A DNA stretch of 64,000 bases from Amycolatopsis benzoatilytica AK 16/65 (GCF_000383915.1 NZ_KB912942.1:876506-940505); one strand, 5' to 3'. Counted from the first letter of the stretch, positions 19,098-27,422 are shown. A program made the numbers and translations. Notes: generated from the sequence alone by a model not told the origin.

Positions 19098-20039
19098 ATG
19101 AAGATCGCGGTCCTCGACGACTACCAGAACGTGGCACTCGAGTGTGCGGACTGGACTTCGCTCGATGCGGAGATCGAGGTGTTCTCCGAGCCGTTCGCCG
19201 GGCCGGACGAGGCGGTCGCGCGGCTGGCCGGGTTTGACGTGGTGGTCGCGATGCGCGAGCGCACACCGTTCCCGGCGGCGGTGCTGGACCGGTTGCCCGC
19301 GTTGAAGCTGCTGGTCAGCACCGGTCGCCGGAATGCCGCGATCGACCTGGACGCGGCCCGGCGCAACGGCGTCGTCGTGTCGGCGACCGGCGCGCTGGCG
19401 TATCCGACGGTGGAACACGCGTGGGCGCTGATCCTGGCGGGTGCGCGGAATCTTCCGGTGGAGTTCCGTTCGATGCGCGAGGGCGGGTGGCAGATCGGTC
19501 TCGGCATGGGGTTGCGGGACAAGACGCTCGGCCTGCTCGGCCTCGGCCGGCTGGGCGCGGAAGTGGCCCGGATCGGGCTGGCGTTCGGGATGAGGCCCAT
19601 CGCATGGAGCCAGCACCTCACTCAGGAGCGTGCCGCGGAGCATGGCGTGACCGCGGTATCCAAAGAGGACCTGTTTGCGCAGGCGGACGTGTTGTCGGTC
19701 CACTTGGTGCTGTCCGAGCGGACGCGCGGGCTGGTCGGCGCGGCCGAGTTCGCGGCGATGAAGCCGAGCGCGTTGCTGGTGAACACTTCGCGCGGGCCGA
19801 TCGTGGACGAAGCGGCGTTGGTGGATGCCTTGCGGCGCAAGGAGATCGCCGCGGCCGCGCTGGACGTTTACGACGTCGAGCCATTGCCGGCGGAGCATCC
19901 GTTGCGGGCGTTGGACAATGCGATTCTGACTCCGCATATCGGGTATGTGAGCCGGGAGACGTACGAGGTCTTCTACGGCGGTGCGGTGCAGGACATCGCC
20001 GCGTTCCAGACCGGCTCGCCGATCAACGTGCTGAACTGA
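19098..20039 (+). CDS. D-isomer-specific 2-hydroxyacid dehydrogenase
   Basis: A 313-residue NAD-dependent dehydrogenase of the PGDH/formate-dehydrogenase-like family. Motifs are KTLGLLGLGRLGAEVARIG (NAD-binding GxGxxG), ALLVNTSRGPIVDEAAL (catalytic Arg region), the Glu-bearing ALDVYDVEPLPAEHP, and LTPHIGYVSRETYE (catalytic His). The usual PGDH regulatory ACT domain is absent, so it is not a standard SerA. The exact hydroxyacid is unknown. A strong hairpin follows the stop. Confidence 0.87.
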   Translation: MKIAVLDDYQNVALECADWTSLDAEIEVFSEPFAGPDEAVARLAGFDVVVAMRERTPFPAAVLDRLPALKLLVSTGRRNAAIDLDAARRNGVVVSATGALAYPTVEHAWALILAGARNLPVEFRSMREGGWQIGLGMGLRDKTLGLLGLGRLGAEVARIGLAFGMRPIAWSQHLTQERAAEHGVTAVSKEDLFAQADVLSVHLVLSERTRGLVGAAEFAAMKPSALLVNTSRGPIVDEAALVDALRRKEIAAAALDVYDVEPLPAEHPLRALDNAILTPHIGYVSRETYEVFYGGAVQDIAAFQTGSPINVLN

Positions 20040-20044
20040 GCTCT

Positions 20045-20077
20045 CCTGCCGCGGCCGGATTTCCCGGCCGCGGCAGG
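20045..20077 (+). terminator. Strong GC hairpin after the dehydrogenase gene
   Basis: CCTGCCGCGGCCGG (20045-20058) and its exact reverse complement (20064-20077) form a 14-bp stem around the 5-base loop ATTTC, beginning 6 bp after the stop. No T-run follows, which is common for terminators in very GC-rich actinobacteria. Confidence 0.75.
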
Positions 20078-20107
20078 GATCGGCTACCGGACAGAGAGGA
20101 GGCTCGG

Positions 20108-20570
20108 ATGCTGGACGCCGATCTGTCCACGCTCTGGCGGCAGCAGTGGCGCGGGTGCCCGCCGCTGGCCTACCACTTGAAACACGCCTACCCCGGCCGG
20201 TGGGTGCGTTTCCACAGCCTTCCCGAGTCCAAACGCTACCCGGGCACCGAGGTGGAATACGAGATCGTGCTCGATCGGCACAACACGGTTTTGGCCGAAT
20301 TGTTTCGCGGTCAGCAGGTTTGGATCGGCACTGCCGTGTTTACGCACGCAGCGGAGCCTCCGGCGCTGGCAGTCCGGTCTCGTAGACGTCCTTCTCCGCG
20401 CGGTTGCCGACGAAGTCACTGTCAATGTGATGATCGCGAGCCTGTCCTTCGACCGGGTGTATCACCCGTACGACGGCGGTGCAGACGTGCTGGTGGCCAC
20501 CGCCGGCGAACGGGACGAGCTGAAGCGGCGGCATGTCGACTGGCTCTCCGCCCACCCCTCGGGTTTCTGA
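20108..20570 (+). pseudogene. DUF3885-like gene broken by a frameshift
   Basis: From ATG 20108 the reading frame gives MLDADLSTLWRQQWRGCPP ... WVRFHSLPESKRYPGTEVEY ... HNTVLAELF, typical of DUF3885 proteins. Around 20355-20365 the sensible sequence continues one base over: RWQSGLVDVLLRAVADEV ... FDRVYHPYDGGADVLVATAG ... RRHVDWLSAHPSGF, stopping at 20570. The two halves total about 153 residues, shorter than the family norm as I recall it, so the middle may also be deleted. Could be a true pseudogene or a sequencing error. Function of the family is unknown. Confidence 0.65.
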
Positions 20571-20726
20571 GCGCCCGTAGGAGATCTTGCAGCCGTTGAA
20601 GACGGTGATTCGAATGCCCGGCGAAGCGTCCGCGCGGATCCGCAAGTTCGAGCAGACAAGGGCAGACAAGGGCCGGCCCTCCGCCGCGCGGTCCATGAGC
20701 TCAGCGAAGCGAAAGCTCGTTCCAGA

Positions 20727-22262
20727 TCACGGAAACGCCCGCACCACTGGCGGATAGACCGTCCCTTCCGGCGGCAGGGTCAGGTCTGCGAAATACCGTA
20801 CCAACGCGGCGGAAGCCGCCGTGCTGGGTACATCCAGTGTCGTGTGTCCGGCACCGTCCACCACGACCACGTGGCCGTCACCGAGTTCGCGCGCGGTCGC
20901 CTGCGCGTTCGCGAGCGGGGTGACCGGGTCGTACCGGTTGGCCAAGATCAGGGTCGGATGCTGCCGCTGCCGATTCCACGGCCCCAGATAGCGGTCGGGA
21001 TCCTGCGCGGGCCAGCCAACGCACTGTGCCATCGAAAACACCGGCGCGACGCCGAAATACGGCTGCCGCTTGGCCTCGGCCGCGGCGAGCGCGGCATACT
21101 GCGCGGGGTTCTGCGGCAATTGGCTGTCGAGGCATTGCACGGCAAGGAATCCCGGAGAATGCGTCGGCACCCGCGGATCGAGCACGGGTGCGGTGTCCGC
21201 CGGGGACGGCGGCACGAGCCCGGCGAGCGTCCTGGCCAGCCGCGGCCATCGAGACGACTGGTACAGCGCACGATCGATCGTTTCCATCAGCGACGCGACC
21301 GTCATGCCGCCGACCGGTCCGTGCGTCAACCGCGCGTAGGCGGCCGCGAACTTCTGCTTCAGATCACCGCCGGCGAACGCGCATTTGGCCGGGCCGGCCG
21401 CGGTGCAGGCGGCGAAGAACGCTTCCAGTTCTTGCTGCTGGGCAGTCGCGACGTCCGCGCGCACGTCGACCGGTTTGTCTTGCTGGCCGGGCTGACCGGT
21501 CGCGTTGGCGACGAGGTCGAGCGTCCCGTCGAGCGCCATCGCGCGCAGCTTGTCCGGGAACAGGTTGGCGTAAGTGCCGCCGAGATAGGTGCCGTACGAG
21601 TAGCCGTAGTAGTTCAGCTGCTTCTCGCCCAAGGCTTGGCGCAGCAAATCCATGTCCCGCGCGACATTCGCGGTCGACAGATGCGACAACTCCGCGCCGG
21701 TGCCCGCCGCGCAGGCCTTCCCGACCGAAGCGCTGGCCGCCCAGAACGCCGCACTGTCCCGTAACGGCGAGCCAGCGGCGGCCGGCGTGCCCGGGCACCG
21801 CACCGGTGCGCTGCCGCCGATCCCGCGCGGATCGAAGCTCACCAAATCAAACCGCGCGCGCAGCTCGTCCGGATACCGCGCGCCGAACCGCGTCAGCTCG
21901 CCGACCCCGTCGGTTCCCGGCCCGCCGAAATTGATCACCAGCGAACCGACGCGATGCGCGGGATCGGCGGCAGGCATCCGGATCACCGCGAGGTTGATCT
22001 TGGCTCCGCCAGGTTCGCGGTAGCTCAACGGAACCGGCGCGGTCGCACACTGGAAAGCTCCGTGACACGGCGTCCAAGCCAGCTTCGGCACGGCGGTGCC
22101 GTTGGTGCCCAACGGAAGCGGCCCCGTCGGCGCGGACGACGCTGGCACCGGCCCGGTTTCCGCGGCCGGCGCGGAACAGGCAGCGACCAGCACGAGCAGC
22201 GCCGCACCGAGCGCCAGCCAGGACGATCGGCGAGCCCGCGGCACCGCAGGCCGGAACCTCAC
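20727..22262 (-). CDS. Alpha/beta-hydrolase lipoprotein (tripeptidyl aminopeptidase-like)
   Basis: A 511-residue secreted hydrolase. The N-terminus has a basic start, a hydrophobic stretch (WLALGAALLVLVAAC) and a lipobox Cys, predicting a lipoprotein. The catalytic set of the SlpE/TAP-type alpha/beta hydrolases is visible: oxyanion region LVINFGGPGTDG, nucleophile elbow YYGYSYGTYLG, Asp in ANRYDPVTPLANA and His in VVDGAGHTTLD, plus the C-terminal TAP domain. It probably trims peptides outside the cell. GTG at 22262 overlaps the upstream stop (GTGA), so it is co-translated with the beta-lactamase-fold gene. Confidence 0.85.
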   Translation of the reverse strand: MRFRPAVPRARRSSWLALGAALLVLVAACSAPAAETGPVPASSAPTGPLPLGTNGTAVPKLAWTPCHGAFQCATAPVPLSYREPGGAKINLAVIRMPAADPAHRVGSLVINFGGPGTDGVGELTRFGARYPDELRARFDLVSFDPRGIGGSAPVRCPGTPAAAGSPLRDSAAFWAASASVGKACAAGTGAELSHLSTANVARDMDLLRQALGEKQLNYYGYSYGTYLGGTYANLFPDKLRAMALDGTLDLVANATGQPGQQDKPVDVRADVATAQQQELEAFFAACTAAGPAKCAFAGGDLKQKFAAAYARLTHGPVGGMTVASLMETIDRALYQSSRWPRLARTLAGLVPPSPADTAPVLDPRVPTHSPGFLAVQCLDSQLPQNPAQYAALAAAEAKRQPYFGVAPVFSMAQCVGWPAQDPDRYLGPWNRQRQHPTLILANRYDPVTPLANAQATARELGDGHVVVVDGAGHTTLDVPSTAASAALVRYFADLTLPPEGTVYPPVVRAFP

Positions 22263-23074
22263 GCGGCGAGTTCGGCCAGGACCGCGTCGGTGAACGGCGG
22301 CCACACCTCCGCCGCCCAGGGTCCGAACGACCGGTCGGCGAGCGCGACGCAGGCGTGCCCGGCGTCCGGATCCACCCACAGGAAGGTGCCTGATTGGCCG
22401 AAGTGGCCGAACGTCCGCGGTGAACTGTTCGCGCCGGTCCAGTGCGGACTTTTGTGGTCGCGCAGCTCGAAGCCGAGCCCCCAGTCGTTCGGCTTCTGGT
22501 GCCCGAAGCCGGGCAGCACGCCGTTCAGGCCGGGGAAGGCGACCTCGGTGGCCGAGCGCAGCGTCTCGGGCGCGAGCAGCTTCGGCGCCTGCAGCTCGGC
22601 CGCGAACCGGAGCAGGTCGTCCAGTGTGGACACCGCCCCGGCGGCGGGCGAACCGTCCAACCGGGTCGCTGCCATGCCCAGCGGTTCGAACAGCGCCTCG
22701 CGCTGGTAGGTGGCGAAGTCGATGCCGGAGTGCTCGGCCAGCGCGTCAGCGAGCTCTTCGAAGCCCGCGTTGGAGTACAACCGGCGCGTACCGGGCTGGG
22801 CCATCGCTTTGTGCGCGTCGAACGCCAGACCGGAAGTGTGCGCGAGCAGATGCGCGACCGTCGAGCCTTCCGGCCCGGCCGGGGTGCCCAGATCGACGAC
22901 GCCTTCCTCGACCGCGATGTGCGCGGTGTAGGCGGTGAGCAGTTTGGTGACCGACGCCAGCCGGAACGGGCGATCCGGGTCACCGTGCCTTCCGCGCACT
23001 TCGCCGGACGCGGAGACCACTCCGGCGGCGGCGTTGTCGACCGGCCATTCGTCGATCAAGCGCAGGCTCTGCAT
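22259..23074 (-). CDS. Beta-lactamase-family serine hydrolase (class C/PBP-like)
   Basis: A 271-residue serine hydrolase with the class C/esterase triad motifs: SxxK in FRLASVTKLLTAY, YxN in RRLYSNAGFEELA, and the HxG-type third motif in TFGHFGQSGTF. There is no signal peptide, so it should be cytoplasmic. That makes an esterase or peptidase role likelier than antibiotic resistance. ATG at 23074 is the first plausible start. It is the second-last gene of the leftward run dasR-IIC-ptsH, but a strong hairpin separates it from ptsH. Confidence 0.82.
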   Translation of the reverse strand: MQSLRLIDEWPVDNAAAGVVSASGEVRGRHGDPDRPFRLASVTKLLTAYTAHIAVEEGVVDLGTPAGPEGSTVAHLLAHTSGLAFDAHKAMAQPGTRRLYSNAGFEELADALAEHSGIDFATYQREALFEPLGMAATRLDGSPAAGAVSTLDDLLRFAAELQAPKLLAPETLRSATEVAFPGLNGVLPGFGHQKPNDWGLGFELRDHKSPHWTGANSSPRTFGHFGQSGTFLWVDPDAGHACVALADRSFGPWAAEVWPPFTDAVLAELAA

Positions 23075-23132
23075 GTCCGCCAGCGTAATAGGGGACCTCC
23101 CGCGCGGATGCCCCAGTGCCGTGATGCGACGA

Positions 23133-23170
23133 ACCGTGCGGGGCGGCTGGCGACAGCCGCCCCACACGGT
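23133..23170 (-). terminator. Hairpin terminator downstream of ptsH
   Basis: ACCGTG-C-GGGGCGGCTG (23133-23149), loop GCGA, and CAGCCGCCCC-A-CACGGT (23154-23170) form a 16-bp stem with one internal mismatch. It starts 27 bp past the ptsH stop and would separate the PTS operon from the beta-lactamase-fold gene. Confidence 0.75.
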
Positions 23171-23196
23171 CCGCGGTTTCCCCTGGAGCGGTATCG

Positions 23197-23466
23197 CTAC
23201 TGAGCGTCGAGGTCGGTGGCGACCAGCTCGGCGACGGCCGTGATGGCCGCCTCGGCACCTTCGCCCTCGGCGCTGATGACTACCTCGTCGCCGTACGCGG
23301 CGGCGAGGGTCATCAGGTTGAGCACGCTGCCGGCTGCCACCGGTTCGCCGCCGATCTTGGCGATCTGCACGGCGACGGGCTGGGCAGCGGCCGCCTTGGC
23401 GACCAGTGCGGCCGGACGGGCGTGCAGCCCCACCTTGCTGGCCACGGTGACGCGTTTCTCCGGCAT
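23197..23466 (-). CDS. ptsH: HPr phosphocarrier protein
   Basis: General PTS phosphocarrier: accepts phosphate from Enzyme I on His15 and passes it to IIA. The 89 residues contain the phosphorylation motif VGLHARPAA (His15) and GSVLNLMTLAA, where the Ser aligns with the regulatory Ser46 of firmicute HPr. Start ATG 23466 has AGAGGA 6 bases upstream. It lies 27 bp after the IIC gene in the leftward dasR-IIC-ptsH operon. Enzyme I is not in the window. Confidence 0.93.
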   Translation of the reverse strand: MPEKRVTVASKVGLHARPAALVAKAAAAQPVAVQIAKIGGEPVAAGSVLNLMTLAAAYGDEVVISAEGEGAEAAITAVAELVATDLDAQ

Positions 23467-23493
23467 GGTGTTCCTCTCTTGCTTTTCTCGGGT

Positions 23494-24732
23494 CTACTTG
23501 GCGGCGGTGCGCTCGAGATCGCCTTCGACCGAGTCGTCCTCGCGGCCCGGCGTGCGCAGGTTGAACTTCGTGATGACGACGCGGAACACCACGTAGTAGA
23601 TCACGGCGAAGACGAGACCGATCGGGATGAGCAGCCACGCCTTGTGGGCCGTGTCCAGCGAGGAATTCAGCGCGAAGTCGATCGCGCCGCCGGAGAACGA
23701 GAAGCCCAGCCGGATGCCCAGCGCGCTGCAGATCGCGAGCGAGAGACCGGTCATCACCGCGTGGAAGATGTACAGCGGCCACGCGACGAACATGAACGCG
23801 AACTCGATCGGCTCGGTGACGCCGGTGATGAACGCGGTCAGCGCGGCCGAGATCATGATCGAGCCGACCAGCTTGCGCTGCGACGGGCGCGCGGTGTGCA
23901 TGATCGCGAGCGCCGCGGCGGGCAGCGCGAACATCATGATCGGGAAGAACCCGGTCATGAACGCGCCGGAGCCGTTCACGTGGTGGAAGAAGTTGTTCAG
24001 GTCGCCGCCTCCGAAGATGAACCACACCGGGACGTTCAGCAGCTGGTGCAGGCCGACCGGGATGAGCAGGCGGTTCAGCAGGCCGTAAACGCCGCTGCCG
24101 ACCACGGGCGAGCCCATGACCGCTTTGCCGGCCGCGCTGATGCCCTGGTCGACGTACTTGAACAGCAGACCGAAAATCACGCCCAGGACGATCATCGCGA
24201 GCGCGGTGACGATCGGCACGAACCGGCGGCCGCCGAAGAAGGCCAGCCAGGACGGCAGCTTGATCCGGTGATAGCGCTGCCAGAGCAGCGCCGCCACGAT
24301 GCCGGACACGATGCCGGTCAGCACGCTGTAGGGCCAGTGGATCGGCGCGAGGTCCCAGCCGGCCTTGTAGCCCTGCTGGCCGCTGATCGGGGCGATCGCC
24401 TGGATGACCTTGTTGAACACGACCCAGCCGATGACCGCGGCGACGGCGGTCGAGCCGTCGCCCTTGCGGGCGAAGCCGACCGCGATGCCGATCGCGAAGA
24501 TCAGCGGCAGCCAGTCGAAGATGCCACCGCCGGCCGCGCCGATCACGTCGGCGGCTTTGCCCCAGTTCAGGCCGTCTTTGCCGAGGACGTCGTCCTGGCC
24601 CAGCCGGTTCAGGATGCCGGCCGCGGGCAGCGTGGCGATCGGCAGCATGAGGCTGCGGCCGAAGCGCTGCAGTCCGGCGAGACCGCTGCCCTTCTTCTTT
24701 CCGCTGGCCCCAGCCGCGGTGGTGGCGCTCAT
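23494..24732 (-). CDS. PTS N-acetylglucosamine-type EIIC permease
   Basis: The 412-residue glucose-superfamily IIC membrane subunit imports and helps phosphorylate an amino sugar. About ten hydrophobic segments run from LMLPIATLPAAGILNRLG to LIPIGLVFAVIYYVVFRVV. The signature GVTEPIEFAFMFVAWPLY holds the conserved sugar-binding GITEPIEF-type motif. There is no fused IIB or IIA; these are the divergent genes at 25770 and 26003. ATG 24732 overlaps the dasR stop (ATGA) with GGAGGT 6 bases upstream. Substrate GlcNAc is inferred from the DasR linkage and sequence type. Confidence 0.9.
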   Translation of the reverse strand: MSATTAAGASGKKKGSGLAGLQRFGRSLMLPIATLPAAGILNRLGQDDVLGKDGLNWGKAADVIGAAGGGIFDWLPLIFAIGIAVGFARKGDGSTAVAAVIGWVVFNKVIQAIAPISGQQGYKAGWDLAPIHWPYSVLTGIVSGIVAALLWQRYHRIKLPSWLAFFGGRRFVPIVTALAMIVLGVIFGLLFKYVDQGISAAGKAVMGSPVVGSGVYGLLNRLLIPVGLHQLLNVPVWFIFGGGDLNNFFHHVNGSGAFMTGFFPIMMFALPAAALAIMHTARPSQRKLVGSIMISAALTAFITGVTEPIEFAFMFVAWPLYIFHAVMTGLSLAICSALGIRLGFSFSGGAIDFALNSSLDTAHKAWLLIPIGLVFAVIYYVVFRVVITKFNLRTPGREDDSVEGDLERTAAK

Positions 24733-25526
24733 CGGATACCTCCATTGTGGGGTTGGTTGCCGGAACTCGGGGTGTTCCGGTCCAGTTGCATGGTCACCTG
24801 GTAGTGGTCGCCCCGGTACCAGGACGTCATGTCCTCCACCGGTTCGCCCGCCGAGCTGGAGACCCGGCGGAACACCAGGAGCGGACTGCCGGTGCGCATT
24901 CCGAGCAGGCGCGCCGTCTCGCGGTCCGCGGATTCGGCCCAGACCGTCTGGTACGCGTGGTCCGGCCGGCGCGCGAAGACGTCGGCCAGCTGGGCGTACA
25001 GCGAACGGGTCAGGTCCAGGTCGAGCAGGCCGGGCGTCCGGCCCGCGTGGTACCAGCCGCGTTCCACGGCCAGCGGCACGCCGTCGGCGCGCCGGAGCCG
25101 CACCAGCCGGTGCGCGGGCACGCCCTCGGACAAGCCGAGCGCGTGCGCCGAAGCCACCGGCGGCACCTCGGTCGAGGTCGAGATCACTTCGGTGGTCGGG
25201 GTGAGCCCGCGCCGGCGCATGTCGTCGCTGAACGACATCAGGTACACCTGCAGTTCCATCCGCCTCGCGGCGGTGAAGGTGCCCTTGCCCCGGACCCGGG
25301 CCAGCAGTCCTTCCTCGACGAGCTTCCCGATCGCCGAGCGGACGGTGAGCCGCGAGACGCCGTAGCGCTGCGCGAGCTCTCGCTCGGACGGGATCGGCGA
25401 GCCCGGCGGAAGCTCGCGCTCCACCGAGCGGCGCAGGATCTCCCGCAGCTGGGCGTGCTTCGGGGTCGGCCCGTTCACCACGACGTCCTCGGGCCCGGAC
25501 GGCGGGACATGCGCGGCCGCGCTCAT
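24729..25526 (-). CDS. dasR: DasR-type GntR/HutC family regulator
   Basis: A 265-residue transcription factor. A winged helix occupies about residues 20-90 (SPIPSERELAQRYGVSRLTV, VEEGLLARVRGKGTF), followed by a HutC/UTRA effector domain (AHALGLSEGVPAHRLVRLRR ... RETARLLGMRTGSPLLVFRR). In Streptomyces, DasR represses GlcNAc/chitin genes and is released by glucosamine-6-phosphate; that function is inferred here from the sequence type and the PTS context. I chose ATG 25526 over GTG 25535 because GGAGGG lies 9 bases before the ATG but abuts the GTG. Two operator-like palindromes lie upstream. Confidence 0.88.
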   Translation of the reverse strand: MSAAAHVPPSGPEDVVVNGPTPKHAQLREILRRSVERELPPGSPIPSERELAQRYGVSRLTVRSAIGKLVEEGLLARVRGKGTFTAARRMELQVYLMSFSDDMRRRGLTPTTEVISTSTEVPPVASAHALGLSEGVPAHRLVRLRRADGVPLAVERGWYHAGRTPGLLDLDLTRSLYAQLADVFARRPDHAYQTVWAESADRETARLLGMRTGSPLLVFRRVSSSAGEPVEDMTSWYRGDHYQVTMQLDRNTPSSGNQPHNGGIR

Positions 25527-25597
25527 CGGCGTCACCCCTCCCTCACTCGCAGTGCACCGGGACCGGTGCTCGCGTCCGCGCCGGAAGATTGGTACGT

Positions 25598-25613
25598 TCC
25601 GGTCTAGACCAAT
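25598..25613. promoter_or_regulatory. DasR-responsive element (dre)-like operator 1
   Basis: The core GGTCTAGACC at 25601-25610 is identical to the centre of the published dre consensus AGTGGTCTAGACCACT; I count 12 of 16 positions over 25598-25613. It lies between dasR and the divergent IIB gene, where autoregulation and control of both PTS arms would be possible. Confidence 0.7.
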
Positions 25614-25714
25614 GTTCTGATGGGGCAGGATGCTCCGCAGTGCGAGCGGGTGTCAACCACCGTTACGCGTTCGTGCCCGGCCGAGGCAGGCAAGGCGGCA
25701 AACGGCGTAGTAAG

Positions 25715-25740
25715 GGTGGTGCCCACCACCTGGTCCAGGT
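25715..25740. promoter_or_regulatory. Two overlapping palindromes, the first dre-like (operator 2)
   Basis: GGTGGTG-CC-CACCACC (25715-25730) keeps both dre half-sites GTGGT and ACCAC at the right spacing but has a different centre. It overlaps ACCTGG-T-CCAGGT (25728-25740). Both lie 30-55 bp upstream of the IIB start and could bind DasR or another regulator. Confidence 0.45.
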
Positions 25741-25769
25741 AGAAAGCAACGGGATACGAGGAGGCCGCG

Positions 25770-26006
25770 ATGGCGGACGACAGGCCGGAAAAGATTCTCG
25801 CGGCGCTCGGCGGCGCGGACAACGTCGTGGAGATCGAGGGCTGCATCACGCGGCTGCGCTGCGAACTCGAGGACGTGTCCGTCGTGGACGAAGCGGCGCT
25901 GAAGGCCGCCGGCGCGATGGGCGTCGTGAAGATGGGCACCGCTGTCCAGGTCATCGTCGGGCCGGAGGCGGACACCATCGCGAGCGACATCGAGGACTTG
26001 ATGTGA
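25770..26006 (+). CDS. PTS glucose/GlcNAc-type EIIB component
   Basis: A stand-alone 78-residue IIB domain. The phosphocysteine is Cys25 in EIEGCITRLRCELED, and the C-terminal half is AMGVVKMGTAVQVIVGPEAD. It takes phosphate from IIA and passes it to the sugar bound by IIC. ATG 25770 is preceded by GAGGAGG. It overlaps the IIA gene by 4 bp (ATGTGA). In Streptomyces the equivalent is NagF; I leave the symbol blank because the substrate is not proven. Confidence 0.92.
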   Translation: MADDRPEKILAALGGADNVVEIEGCITRLRCELEDVSVVDEAALKAAGAMGVVKMGTAVQVIVGPEADTIASDIEDLM

Positions 26007-26458
26007 GCCTGCCGATCCTGAGCCCGGTCGCGGGCGAGGTCGTCGCGATCTCCGAGGTCCCCGACCTGGTGTTCGCGGAGGCGATGGTGGGCCCGGGCAT
26101 CGCGGTCAAGCCGGCCGGCGGCCCTGCGGACGCGGTCGCGCCGGTGGACGGCACCGTCGTGACGCTGCACCCGCACGCCTACGTGGTGGCCACCGAGGAC
26201 GGCCGCGCCGTGCTCGTGCACCTCGGCATCGACACCGTGAAGGAAAAGGGCGAGGGGTTCACGCTGCACGTCGTCAAGGGCGAGCAGGTGCGGGCCGGCC
26301 AGCCGATCGTCGGCTGGGACCCGGACGCGGTCGCCGCCAAGGGCTACTCGCCGATCGTCCCGGTCATCGGGCTCGACGCCTCGGCCGACGTGCTCGCCGG
26401 TCTCGAAACCGGCCGCACCGTAGCCGCCGGCGACGAGCTGTTCACCTGGAACGACTGA
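26003..26458 (+). CDS. crr: PTS EIIA component (glucose/crr type)
   Basis: A 151-residue IIA-Glc-type protein: ILSPVAGEVVAISEVPDLVF at the start, and VVTLHPHAYVVATEDGRAVL with the two active-site histidines His58 and His73 (VLVHLGIDTVKEKGEGF). It carries phosphate from HPr to IIB. GTG 26003 overlaps the IIB stop. A symmetrical hairpin follows 8 bp after the stop. Confidence 0.93.
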   Translation: MSLPILSPVAGEVVAISEVPDLVFAEAMVGPGIAVKPAGGPADAVAPVDGTVVTLHPHAYVVATEDGRAVLVHLGIDTVKEKGEGFTLHVVKGEQVRAGQPIVGWDPDAVAAKGYSPIVPVIGLDASADVLAGLETGRTVAAGDELFTWND

Positions 26459-26466
26459 CCCCGGCT

Positions 26467-26499
26467 GCCCTTTGTGGACGGTGAACGTCCACAAAGGGC
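26467..26499. terminator. Bidirectional hairpin terminator between convergent genes
   Basis: GCCCTTTGTGGAC (26467-26479) and GTCCACAAAGGGC (26487-26499) form a perfect 13-bp stem with loop GGTGAAC. It sits 8 bp after the IIA stop and 7 bp before the stop of the leftward Rieske gene, so it can serve both directions. Confidence 0.85.
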
Positions 26500-26506
26500 G
26501 GTCCGG

Positions 26507-26941
26507 TCAGGCAGTGACCACTTCTCCGTTCTGGACCTTCACCGCCACTTTGGCCAGCGGCTGGCTGGCCGGCCCGTGCTTCACCGCGCCGGTCAGCGCG
26601 TCGAACACCGAGCCGTGGCACGGGCAGTCCGCCTGGCCGTCCCGCGGCGGGTTCACGGTGCAGCCCTGGTGCGTGCAGATCGCGCTGAAACAGGACACGA
26701 CTCCCGCGGTCGGCTGCGCGACGATCACGTCCTGCCCGTCCGGCGTTTTGGCGGATTTCGCCTGGCCCACGGGCACTTCCGCCAACGCGATCACCTTCCC
26801 GCCCGGGGCGGGAGCGGCGGGAGCGGTGCCGGAACCCGCGCTCCCGCACGCGGTGAGCGTGACAGCGGCGGTGCCCGCGACGGCGGCCGCGGCCGCCCCG
26901 GAGGCGAGGACGGAACGGCGCGAATGAAGTTCGGCAGTCAT
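26507..26941 (-). CDS. Exported Rieske [2Fe-2S] protein
   Basis: A 144-residue protein. A Tat-like leader (SRRSVLASGAAAAAVAG) is followed by a lipobox-like VTLTACGSAG and an Ala/Pro/Gly linker. The Rieske domain then has both cluster motifs, ICTHQGCTV and CPCHGSVFD. It is predicted to be an extracytoplasmic electron carrier or redox sensor; no oxygenase or cytochrome partner is adjacent. I chose ATG 26941 because it places the RR motif close to the N-terminus; upstream in-frame codons have no leader character. Divergent from the membrane protein at 27042. Confidence 0.88.
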   Translation of the reverse strand: MTAELHSRRSVLASGAAAAAVAGTAAVTLTACGSAGSGTAPAAPAPGGKVIALAEVPVGQAKSAKTPDGQDVIVAQPTAGVVSCFSAICTHQGCTVNPPRDGQADCPCHGSVFDALTGAVKHGPASQPLAKVAVKVQNGEVVTA

Positions 26942-27041
26942 GCCCAGTGCAACGAATTCGGATCCGTTCGGGTTCAGCTGAACCGCCGCCGTCCCCCGTG
27001 CGTGTTCTTCCACGTCCGGCATTCACGGCGAAGGAGACAGC

Positions 27042-27422
27042 ATGGCGACCTGGATCCGAGCGCTCGGCGCGGCGGGCCTCGCGGGATCGGCGGCGATCCA
27101 CTTCTACCTGTACTGGGGCAGCGGTTACGCGGACATTCCGGTGGTCGGGCCGCTTTTCCTGGTGAACGGAATCGCCGGCGTGCTGATCGCGCTCGCCCTG
27201 CTCGCGTGGCGGCATTGGCTGCCCGCGTTCCTGACCCTCGGCTTCGGCGGTGTGACGCTGCTCGCGTACGTGCTCTCGGTGACGGTGGGCTTCTACGGCG
27301 TGCATGACCAGTTCAACAGCCAATACGAATACTGGGGCGTGATCACCGAAGCCGTGTGCGTGGTCTGCGGCCTGCTCTTGCTGGCGCGCGCGTTCCGGCG
27401 CCGGGCGGCTCGGAACTCGTAA
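27042..27422 (+). CDS. Small four-helix membrane protein
   Basis: A 126-residue protein with four predicted transmembrane helices: IRALGAAGLAGSAAIHFYLY, VVGPLFLVNGIAGVLIALAL, FLTLGFGGVTLLAYVLSVTV and VITEAVCVVCGLLLLARAF. The tail is basic (RRRAARNS). I do not recognise a family with a known function. AAGGAGA precedes the ATG. It diverges from the Rieske gene across a short promoter region, so the two may be co-regulated. Confidence 0.75.
   Translation: MATWIRALGAAGLAGSAAIHFYLYWGSGYADIPVVGPLFLVNGIAGVLIALALLAWRHWLPAFLTLGFGGVTLLAYVLSVTVGFYGVHDQFNSQYEYWGVITEAVCVVCGLLLLARAFRRRAARNS

Noticed and set aside
20571..20696. Minus-strand segment beginning MDRAAEGRPLSALVCSNLR
   Set aside because: Partly protein-like, but it runs into the antisense of the broken DUF3885-like gene and has no recognisable family; too weak to call a gene remnant.
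22259..23074. Antibiotic-resistance beta-lactamase
   Set aside because: No signal peptide, and class C-like motifs are shared by many esterases and peptidases; context is not resistance-related.
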